Origin: a virus
Reading direction: 5' to 3' (one strand)
Length of the DNA: 64,000 bases
Virus record (IMG/VR): IMGVR_UViG_3300035663_000004
Coordinates: 23,524-87,523 of that record
Of this stretch, positions 41,434 through 47,714 are shown in pieces. Numbering within the stretch: the stretch's first letter is position 1; each line of letters starts with the position of its first letter. A program made the position numbers and the translations under genes. The notes under the pieces were generated by a model that worked only from the letters and a program-made list of their open reading frames with translations, did no database searches and was not told the origin of the DNA.

Positions 41434-41534
41434 AAAAAAGTTTGCAAAAAACTTGCGCAGATTTGCATAACGTCCGTATCTTTGTACGGTAATTGAAACA
41501 ACACATTTTTTACTCTTTAAATTTTTGAGTTATG
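41432..41534 (+). repeat. Promoter-leader module, copy 2 (similar to 32077-32178)
   Basis: The order GAAAAAAAGTT, AACTTGCGC, ATTTGCATAACG, TATCTTTGTA, ATTTTTTACTC, ATTTTTGAG then ATG is the same as at 32077-32178, 9.3 kb away. Confidence 0.8.
41452..41484 (+). promoter_or_regulatory. Promoter (CTTG-N21-TATCTTTG)
   Basis: CTTG at 41452-41455 and TATCTTTG at 41477-41484, 47 nt before the ATG at 41532. Second member of the paired promoter modules. Confidence 0.75.
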
Positions 41535-42224
41535 GCACACGAATTTACCTCTCAATCAGGCCGGGTTTTCACGGCAGAGAAACGCGGCGAAAAATATATC
41601 ATTAACGGTTGCGCCGTGGCAGAAAAGAATTTCTGCTGGTTCGGAGTTAACGGACTGGAAGCAGAAAAGTTGTGCGCCAACATTGGCGCGCCTAAAAACA
41701 CCAGCGTAAAAATCGTTCTGGATCGCGCAGAATTTTCGCGGCTTATGGCTGCGTTTTCTGCCGAACAAGAAGAGTTCTTGTCCAGTCTCCCGACCCAATA
41801 CAGAGTAGAAGATGTATTCGTGAATGCCGATGGGGACATGGTTCCAATTGGAAAGAAAATAACCGAATACAAGGTTGATGAGTCTGGTAACGAGTACGTA
41901 ATTATCGTGCGCGAGTTCAAAAACTTAGTTATGAAGCTCTACGGAACTCCTTATCAACGATATTACGGCAACATGTACAACGGGCCCGACCTTACGTCCC
42001 AAAGGATTCAATTCCCCACATTAGGGGTAGAATTTGGATTCGACCATATTAACTATAATCCGGCAAGCTGGGTCGACAATGACCAGTTTGCCGATGATTA
42101 CCCGGACTTGTCAGGTGAATTTCTAGCTCTGTACCGCAGAGAGAGGTACATAATTCGGTTTCAAAACGGCCGGCCAACGCACTGGCGCACAAATCACGTT
42201 GTCACTTCTTGGCATGCGCGCTAA
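41532..42224 (+). CDS. Hypothetical protein (230 aa) under the paired promoter
   Basis: The protein (AHEFTSQSGRVFTAEKRGEK start) has a beta-rich first third and an acidic middle (EYKVDESGNEYVIIVREFKN). Its C-terminus is rich in aromatic residues (GTPYQRYYGNMYNGPD; FGFDHINYNPASWVDN). No family recognised. It has its own promoter-leader of the same type as the 32176 moron, so the two are probably expressed together. Confidence 0.55.
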   Translation: MAHEFTSQSGRVFTAEKRGEKYIINGCAVAEKNFCWFGVNGLEAEKLCANIGAPKNTSVKIVLDRAEFSRLMAAFSAEQEEFLSSLPTQYRVEDVFVNADGDMVPIGKKITEYKVDESGNEYVIIVREFKNLVMKLYGTPYQRYYGNMYNGPDLTSQRIQFPTLGVEFGFDHINYNPASWVDNDQFADDYPDLSGEFLALYRRERYIIRFQNGRPTHWRTNHVVTSWHAR

Positions 42225-42227
42225 ATT

Positions 42228-42254
42228 CACACACACACACACACACACACACAC
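42228..42254 (+). repeat. (CA)n run, 27 nt, directly before an ATG
   Basis: An uninterrupted alternating CA tract ends one base before the ATG at 42256 and takes the place of a ribosome binding site. Shorter CA-rich leaders precede several other genes. Confidence 0.9.
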
Positions 42255-42255
42255 C

Positions 42256-42513
42256 ATGACACAGCAACAACTCGATGCCGCCGTTCAACTTTCAAACCGA
42301 ATTTCCGAGATCAAACGCCTGCTGCTGGCGTTCGACAAGGGGTTCACGCTGGACGGGACTGGCACTATCGTGCTGCACTCAAACGGCACTTTTTTGGATT
42401 CGTTTGATTTAAAAAATGGCATGCCGAAATTTGCGGAGCAATTTCTGGCCGATTACCGTCGCCACCTGGCCGCGCAACTGAAAGCGGCTGAAATGGAATT
42501 TGAGAACATTTAA
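42256..42513 (+). CDS. Hypothetical protein (85 aa)
   Basis: A helical protein (TQQQLDAAVQLSNRISEIKR; EQFLADYRRHLAAQLKAAEM) with a central beta hairpin (GTIVLHSNGTFLDSFDL). The start is fixed at 42256 because the upstream frame only encodes the CA repeat. It lies upstream of the SSB gene. No family recognised. Confidence 0.55.
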   Translation: MTQQQLDAAVQLSNRISEIKRLLLAFDKGFTLDGTGTIVLHSNGTFLDSFDLKNGMPKFAEQFLADYRRHLAAQLKAAEMEFENI

Positions 42514-42561
42514 CATTTTTTTTCTCACGCCCGCTCCGGCTGGGCAAAATTTTTTTTCGAA

Positions 42562-43005
42562 ATGATAAACCAACTTACACTTATCGGCCGCATTGGCGGG
42601 GATCCCGAAATCCGAACGCTTGAGGGCGGCACAACTATTGCCCGCTTTTCCGTGGCCACGTCTGAGTCCTATAAGGACAAGGCCGGGCAATGGCAGGAAA
42701 CTACCGAGTGGCACAACATCGTCGTATGGCGTGAGCTCGCCGAACGCTGCGCCGGGCTGAAAAAAGGCGTACTTGTGTGCATTGTGGGCAAAATAACGTA
42801 TCGCAAATACGAAAAAGACGGCCAACAGCGCACGATTACGGAAGTAGTCGCGTCAACTGTTCGCCGCCTGGAAAAGCAAGACAAACAGGACGGACTGCCG
42901 GAAAATATACCGGTTCCGCCGCCGCCGGGCGCAAGAGCGCCGGAATCGAAACCGCAAACTTTTATCGCGCCGACCGTTGACGACGGAGGCGACTTACCTT
43001 TCTAA
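42562..43005 (+). CDS. ssb: Single-stranded DNA-binding protein
   Basis: A 147-residue SSB: OB-fold start INQLTLIGRIGGDPEIRTLE, ARFSVATSESY, TEWHNIVVWRELAERCAGLK with the conserved Trp pair, VGKITYRKYEKDGQQRTITE, then a Pro-rich linker and the acidic tail DDGGDLPF. It coats single strands and recruits replication proteins by its tail. It is 2 nt upstream of the lysozyme-like gene. Confidence 0.95.
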   Translation: MINQLTLIGRIGGDPEIRTLEGGTTIARFSVATSESYKDKAGQWQETTEWHNIVVWRELAERCAGLKKGVLVCIVGKITYRKYEKDGQQRTITEVVASTVRRLEKQDKQDGLPENIPVPPPPGARAPESKPQTFIAPTVDDGGDLPF

Positions 43006-43007
43006 TT

Positions 43008-43805
43008 ATGAATAAGGAAGTCAAAGGCTGGCTGCTGGTAGCGCTGATTGGAATCGGAATCTGGGTGTACGGTGTTCGCAAATCCACCCGGCCGGGCAAA
43101 CCGCTGGAGGAGGAAAAGATGCACCTGTACCATGCGTATAGCCTATACCCTGACGAAGACCCGGAAGAGGCAGAAGCGCCTGTTATGCAGGTCGAGGCGT
43201 CCGCGTTACCGGTTGAACACGTGCGCGCGCCAAAGCGCAAGGCGAACTTGTGGTACAACGACGACGGCAGCGTAAATTACTTTCGGTGTATTATCATCGA
43301 GAGTAAACGCCGCGAGGCGTTGGGGCGTCCCGGCGCTGAACTTCGCCGGTATAAGGACGGGGGCGAGTGGGCGATCGGGTACGGAAATCACGTCCGGTAT
43401 CTTTCCGAATATTGGAAACGCACCTGCAAACGGCAGGGCTGGAAAGTGACCGAGGCGCAGGCACGGAAAATGATGTACCAGACATTTCACTCATTATGCG
43501 AGCAGATCAAACGCGACCTGCCGAACACCAACCGCCGCCAACAACTGGCGGTAGCTTCGCTGGCGTTCAACTGGGGGTACGGCAACTTGAAGCGCTCCGC
43601 GCTGTGGCGACACTTGAAAGCGGGCCGCACGGGCGACACCGTTACGGCGGCATGGATGCGAACGCAGGTAGCAACGAACAACCACCGAGCAAGCAGAGTA
43701 ATGGAGGCGGCGATGTGGAACGGTATTGACGAAGTGGTTTTGCGGGGCGGCAAATCGGCGCTGAGCGCGCTGCAAAAACGCGGAGATTTTCAACACTATC
43801 AATAG
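43008..43805 (+). CDS. Membrane-anchored lysozyme-like (GH24) protein
   Basis: This 265-residue protein has an N-terminal membrane helix (WLLVALIGIGIWVYGV, about 7-22), an acidic linker, and a phage-lysozyme-like domain from about 95. The domain shows RRYKDGGEWAIGYGNHVRYL (cf. KDTEGYYTIGIGH of T4 lysozyme), then TEAQARKMMYQTFHS and QQLAVASLAFNWGYGNLKRS. The catalytic Glu probably lies in CIIIESKRREAL at about 92-100. It should hydrolyse peptidoglycan after export by its signal anchor. It is not next to the main lysis cassette at 50464. Confidence 0.7.
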   Translation: MNKEVKGWLLVALIGIGIWVYGVRKSTRPGKPLEEEKMHLYHAYSLYPDEDPEEAEAPVMQVEASALPVEHVRAPKRKANLWYNDDGSVNYFRCIIIESKRREALGRPGAELRRYKDGGEWAIGYGNHVRYLSEYWKRTCKRQGWKVTEAQARKMMYQTFHSLCEQIKRDLPNTNRRQQLAVASLAFNWGYGNLKRSALWRHLKAGRTGDTVTAAWMRTQVATNNHRASRVMEAAMWNGIDEVVLRGGKSALSALQKRGDFQHYQ

Positions 43806-43811
43806 AATACC

Positions 43812-43907
43812 ATGACAAACAACAACTTTGAGCGCCTTATGAAGGCCTTTTTCCTACTTTCACTTTTCATCACCCTGGCGGCATTTTTTGCCGACCGACA
43901 AAACTAA
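43812..43907 (+). CDS. Tiny membrane protein (31 aa)
   Basis: A 31-codon frame: TNNNFERLMKAFFLLSLFIT then LAAFFADRQN, one membrane helix with a short polar start. It lies 6 nt after the lysozyme-like gene, so a holin or pinholin-like role is possible; no family recognised. Confidence 0.45.
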   Translation: MTNNNFERLMKAFFLLSLFITLAAFFADRQN

Positions 43908-43913
43908 TTTTTC

Positions 43914-44156
43914 ATGGAAAAAATGAACTGGATTACAGACCGCACGCCGTATGAACACGGGTTCTACGCGATTACGGTAGAGCGCCGGGACAAAACCCGC
44001 TTTTTCGGGTACGGATTTTTCGACCCGATTGAAGGCTGGCTGACGGCTAACCGGAAATTTCACCTGGACTTCGATATCATTGCCTGGGCAGTTCCGCCGG
44101 AACCGTATGACGGCCCCATTGTAGAAATTCAAAAACACCTGACCCATGGGCGCTGA
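43914..44156 (+). CDS. DUF551-like small protein (80 aa)
   Basis: The protein NWITDRTPYEHGFYAITVER, later FHLDFDIIAWAVPPEPYDG, has the start WIxxRTP and the end VxAWxPxPEP of the small DUF551-type proteins found in phages. Their function is unknown. The gene overlaps the next one by 11 bp. Confidence 0.6.
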   Translation: MEKMNWITDRTPYEHGFYAITVERRDKTRFFGYGFFDPIEGWLTANRKFHLDFDIIAWAVPPEPYDGPIVEIQKHLTHGR

Positions 44157-44352
44157 AAATTTCGGCGTGCTGAAGGCCGCTACCCGAAAATTTGCCGCCA
44201 ACGTCCGCGAAATGCGGGAATGGCAGCGCAAATATTTTGCCGCTCCGAGGGATAGCGCAGAAAAGGCAACCGCGCTGGCAATGGCGAAGAAAAGCGAGCG
44301 AATTGTGGACGAAACGCTGGCAAAAATTGACCAGGTACTTGAAAAGTTATGA
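44146..44352 (+). CDS. Hypothetical coiled-coil protein (68 aa)
   Basis: Almost entirely helical and charged (NVREMREWQRKYFAAPRDSA; MAKKSERIVDETLAKIDQVL). No family recognised. Its stop overlaps the next ATG (ATGA). Confidence 0.45.
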   Translation: MGAENFGVLKAATRKFAANVREMREWQRKYFAAPRDSAEKATALAMAKKSERIVDETLAKIDQVLEKL

Positions 44353-44483
44353 AACAGAGCACAAAAAACGCCTACTTTTGGGCCGCAGTGTACATGTGGG
44401 CCTGCGTCGCGGTCGTGACCGGCAAGATTATCTGCTGGCTGTTCGACGTGCTGACGTTTGCCTGGGATACTTTCACGCTATGA
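44349..44483 (+). CDS. Small membrane protein (44 aa)
   Basis: The frame KQSTKNAYFWAAVYMWACVA then VVTGKIICWLFDVLTFAWDT has one or two aromatic-rich membrane helices. It is coupled by ATGA overlaps to the genes on both sides. A holin or periplasm-facing anchor is possible; not demonstrated. Confidence 0.45.
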   Translation: MKQSTKNAYFWAAVYMWACVAVVTGKIICWLFDVLTFAWDTFTL

Positions 44484-44557
44484 AAAAAGCCGAAACCGTT
44501 ACAGACGTAAACTATTATTTGATCATTATTATTTCACTTATTTTGCTACTTTTATGA
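44480..44557 (+). CDS. Tiny membrane peptide (25 aa)
   Basis: KKAETVTDVNYYLIIIISLI then LLLL: a short charged start and a pure hydrophobic helix at the C-terminus. Both ends overlap neighbours as ATGA. It may be a real tail-anchored peptide or a leader that couples translation of the following exported protein. Confidence 0.35.
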   Translation: MKKAETVTDVNYYLIIIISLILLLL

Positions 44558-44955
44558 AACATACAATTTTTATATTTATTTTCTCCCTCATTTTCAACTT
44601 TTCTGCCCGCGCCCAATATCTGGACATCAGTACGCCGGGCATGGCCACGATCCAGTACGATCACGCGCAGGGTATCGCGTCGTTCGTTTTTCCGATGGAA
44701 GAAATACCGATCGAATGGCCCGCCGAGGTCACGGAGTGCATCGTGCTGCCGGATTATTCGGAGCAGGTTTGTATTGTCTCGGAGAAGTATATTGACGGCG
44801 TGCCGCTGATGTGGGTGTACGCAATCCGGGGCTACGCTGAAATTCATATACCGTCGCTCGGAGCCGTGTACACGACCGGGAATCGCTCGGACGTATTGTT
44901 AGCGCCGAAGCCTAATTGTTACCTGCATTTGATTGAGGCGCACCTAGTTGATTAA
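44554..44955 (+). CDS. Exported protein (133 aa)
   Basis: A signal peptide (KHTIFIFIFSLIFNFSARAQ) precedes a beta-rich soluble domain (YLDISTPGMATIQYDHAQGI; ITE-type strands; AEIHIPSLGAVYTTGNRSDV). The mature part should lie in the periplasm or outside. It ends 8 nt before a 12-bp-stem hairpin. No family recognised; a superinfection-exclusion or envelope role is possible by analogy only. Confidence 0.5.
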   Translation: MKHTIFIFIFSLIFNFSARAQYLDISTPGMATIQYDHAQGIASFVFPMEEIPIEWPAEVTECIVLPDYSEQVCIVSEKYIDGVPLMWVYAIRGYAEIHIPSLGAVYTTGNRSDVLLAPKPNCYLHLIEAHLVD

Positions 44956-44962
44956 CCAACGA

Positions 44963-44990
44963 GCGCCGGGGCGTTGCTACGCCCCGGCGC
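44963..44990. other. Strong GC hairpin (12-bp stem) without T tract
   Basis: GCGCCGGGGCGT (44963-44974) pairs perfectly with ACGCCCCGGCGC (44979-44990), loop TGCT. It is followed by AAAAATAAAA on the plus strand, so it is not a standard terminator. It lies 12 nt before the metallophosphoesterase ATG. Confidence 0.65.
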
Positions 44991-45002
44991 AAAAATAAAA
45001 TT

Positions 45003-45851
45003 ATGGAAATCAAGAAAATTAAAACGTACACGATCGAAGCGCGGATACCTTACACCCGTTCGCCGGACTGGAATTTTCGCGCGCTACTGCTGTCCGATAT
45101 ACACGTGGACAACCCGAAGTGCGACCGCGACCTGCTGACGCGGCACCTGGAGCAGGCCCGCAAGATAGGAGCGCCGATAATGGTGTTCGGTGACCTGTTC
45201 TGTGCGATGCAGGGAAAGTACGACAAGCGCGCCAACAAATCCGCGCTGCGACCGGAACACCAGGTGAACAACTATCTGGATGCGCTCATAGACACGACGG
45301 CTGATTTTTTCGAGGCCTACAAAGACCTAATATGTTTCATCACGCCTGGCAACCATGAAACCGCAATATTGGGGCGACACGAAACCGACCTGACGGCACG
45401 GCTGGCAGAAAAACTGGGCTGCGAACGCGGGACGTATTCCGGCTGGGTGCTGTGGCGATTTGAGGCGGAAACGGCGTCGCAAACAGGCGGAGGCGTGCGC
45501 ACGATACCAATGTCGTACCACCACGGATACGGCGGCGGCGGGCCGGTGACGAAGGATGTGATTCAGACCAGCCGAAAGGCGGTGTATCTGCCGGACGCGA
45601 AGATCGTGGTAAGCGGTCACACCCACGACAGGTGGATTTTTCCAATATCACGCATACGGCTGAAAGAAAACGGGGAGCAGGTCGCAGACGAACAACTGCA
45701 CGTGAAGTTAGGCAGTTACAAAGACGAATACAATCCCGGCGAAGGCTGGGCAGTTGAAAAGGGTATGCCGCCGAAACCGTTAGGCGGTGTATGGCTTATT
45801 TTTCACTATCACGCACAAGATATTCACTATTCGGCGGAGTTCTGCCGATAA
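45003..45851 (+). CDS. Calcineurin-like metallophosphoesterase
   Basis: A 282-residue protein with the metal-binding motifs in order: SDIHVD (31-36), FGDLF (62-66, Asp64), TPGNHET (114-120), the MSYHHGYGG His pair, and VVSGHTHDRW at about 200. These are the SbcD/Mre11-type phosphoesterase motifs, but there is no SbcC partner nearby. The substrate is unknown; phage DNA processing or nucleotide hydrolysis are both possible. Confidence 0.9.
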   Translation: MEIKKIKTYTIEARIPYTRSPDWNFRALLLSDIHVDNPKCDRDLLTRHLEQARKIGAPIMVFGDLFCAMQGKYDKRANKSALRPEHQVNNYLDALIDTTADFFEAYKDLICFITPGNHETAILGRHETDLTARLAEKLGCERGTYSGWVLWRFEAETASQTGGGVRTIPMSYHHGYGGGGPVTKDVIQTSRKAVYLPDAKIVVSGHTHDRWIFPISRIRLKENGEQVADEQLHVKLGSYKDEYNPGEGWAVEKGMPPKPLGGVWLIFHYHAQDIHYSAEFCR

Positions 45852-45949
45852 CACACAATACACACACACAATACAATAAAATAACTTCTTTGTGAACCGG
45901 GATCCGCGTGATGCACGAATTAAGATTTACAAAAAAAAGGATTGAAATC

Positions 45950-46756
45950 ATGGAACAGGAACAAATCAATTACAACGTTAAAATGGATATGCCTTATATG
46001 ATTTCCATGTCAGGCGGTCGCACTTCTGGGATGATGGCGAAAATAATTTGCGACAATATTCCTGAAGATCAAAGGATAGTTTGCTTTGCAAATACCGGCA
46101 AAGAGCATGAAGAAACGCTTTTTTTTGTGCAAAACATTGAAAATAACTTTGGAATTAAAGTGCATTGGCTGGAATACGACGACACGCCCGAAGGCTTCAG
46201 AGTTGTTGATTATGAAACAGCAAGCCGAAACGGCGAACCTTACGCCAAACTTGTAAAAAGGAAAAAATATCTTCCGAATGCCGTTACCCGATACTGTACA
46301 ACAGAGTTAAAAATTAGGCCTATAAAAAAATTTATGCAATCTCTTGGATTTTCCGAGTGGTATAATGCCATTGGCATTCGATACGATGAGCCGAGAAGAT
46401 ACAACCGGCTTGCAAACGCTTTCTCAAAAGAGCCTTATGAATCTATTGCCCCGCTTTATGACATGCGCATAACAAAGCCGATGGTTTTAAATTTTTGGGC
46501 CAAGCAGTCTTTTGACTTGAATATTCCGAATTATTTAGGGAATTGCGATATGTGTTTTTTAAAAAGTCGGGCTAAATTGAAAGAAATAATTAAAAAGGAG
46601 CCGAATCGGGTAAGATGGTGGGTTGAGCAAGAAAATGCGACTGGTGCAACGTTTAGGAACGGCTTGTCTTATGAGCGGCTTGTATATATGGTTAAAACGG
46701 CACCAGAGCTATTTAATTCAGATTTAGAAATTGAATGTTTTTGCACAACAGATTAA
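45950..46756 (+). CDS. PAPS-reductase-like PP-loop protein
   Basis: A 268-residue protein with the PP-loop SGGRTSG (21-27), the CFANTGKEHEETL strand-helix unit, and AVTRYCTTELKIRPIKKFM. It also has a CDMCFLKSR motif at about 203 and a final ECFCTTD, suggesting a metal or Fe-S site. This is the phosphoadenosine-phosphosulfate reductase-like family found in phages; known relatives act in sulfur transfer or DNA/base modification. It is clearly more A+T-rich than its neighbours, suggesting recent acquisition. The upstream Met codons at 45908/45911 are less likely starts. Confidence 0.8.
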   Translation: MEQEQINYNVKMDMPYMISMSGGRTSGMMAKIICDNIPEDQRIVCFANTGKEHEETLFFVQNIENNFGIKVHWLEYDDTPEGFRVVDYETASRNGEPYAKLVKRKKYLPNAVTRYCTTELKIRPIKKFMQSLGFSEWYNAIGIRYDEPRRYNRLANAFSKEPYESIAPLYDMRITKPMVLNFWAKQSFDLNIPNYLGNCDMCFLKSRAKLKEIIKKEPNRVRWWVEQENATGATFRNGLSYERLVYMVKTAPELFNSDLEIECFCTTD

Positions 46757-46770
46757 AAACACATAAACAC

Positions 46771-47304
46771 ATGATACTCGGAATAACCGGCAAAGCCGGA
46801 CACGGAAAAAATACGGTCGCCAATATTTTGCGCGAAATTTGCCCGCAGATGGACTGGCAGATCGTGGCGTACGCCGATAAGTTGAAAAAGGTATACGAAA
46901 TAATCACGGGCGAACAAGTCCAGGACACGCCCGAATGGAAGGCGAAAATTGTGGAGCCGTGGGGCATTACCAGACGGCAGATGTTTCAACGAATCGGCAC
47001 GGAAGCCCTGCGCAATAACTTACACCAGGACGTTTGGGTGCGGGCGCTGTTCGCCGGACTGGATCCGGAGCGCAATTACATTATTACAGACGTCAGGTTC
47101 CCGAACGAAGCGAGCGCAATCCGAGCGGGCGGAGGTAAGGTTATCCGCGTGGTTCGGCACGGGTACGACAACGGCACGCCGAATCACGCAAGCGAGACGG
47201 CGCTGGACGATTGGTACTTCGATACGATACACAACGGCCCGCACTCGCTGAACTTTGTGCGCGAACAGGTCGAATTATTGGCGTTACATAATGATTGGTT
47301 ATGA
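46771..47304 (+). CDS. Deoxynucleoside monophosphate kinase
   Basis: A 177-residue P-loop kinase: ILGITGKAGHGKNTVA with Walker A 7-15, then ADKLKKVYEIITG, RQMFQRIGTEALRNN and ITDVRFPNEASAIRA. The TDVRFPNE signature and the length are those of phage dNMP kinases such as T4 gp1. It supplies dNDPs for phage DNA synthesis. Its stop overlaps the next ATG. Confidence 0.85.
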   Translation: MILGITGKAGHGKNTVANILREICPQMDWQIVAYADKLKKVYEIITGEQVQDTPEWKAKIVEPWGITRRQMFQRIGTEALRNNLHQDVWVRALFAGLDPERNYIITDVRFPNEASAIRAGGGKVIRVVRHGYDNGTPNHASETALDDWYFDTIHNGPHSLNFVREQVELLALHNDWL

Positions 47305-47687
47305 CCGAAACCAACACTCTACGCGCAATCCTGCTCGCAGCGGCAAAACGCCTGCCCCACGTCCGCCTGTTCCGAAACAACGTCGGTATGGGGTGGGCCG
47401 GGAGGCTAATACATAGAACGGAGGCCGGAACCGTCGCACTTCATGGAGCAAGGCCGTTGCACGCCGGGCTGTGCGAGGGCAGTAGCGACCTGATCGGCTG
47501 GACTACGTTGGAGATCACGCCGGACATGGTCGGGCGCAAGGTCGCTGTTTTCACAGCCGTCGAAGTGAAAGTGCCGGGGAAAAAACCGACGGCCGAACAA
47601 ATTAACTTCATTACGCAGGTACGGACGGCGGGCGGTATTGCGGAGGTGCTGACGGATGCGGAGCAGGTAGGCGTGTTACATTTTTAA
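47301..47687 (+). CDS. VRR-NUC domain nuclease
   Basis: This 128-residue protein is a minimal VRR-NUC domain: LRAILLAAAKRLPHVRLFRN, GSSDLIGW with Asp63, FTAVEVKVPGKKPTAEQINF with Glu88, Lys90 and Gln100. The PD-(D/E)XK residues are all present. Phage members act as structure-specific or end-processing nucleases. It lies between the dNMP kinase and primase genes, a replication context. Confidence 0.85.
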   Translation: MTETNTLRAILLAAAKRLPHVRLFRNNVGMGWAGRLIHRTEAGTVALHGARPLHAGLCEGSSDLIGWTTLEITPDMVGRKVAVFTAVEVKVPGKKPTAEQINFITQVRTAGGIAEVLTDAEQVGVLHF

Positions 47688-47714
47688 CTTTTAACGCATA
47701 TTTAATATTTTAAT

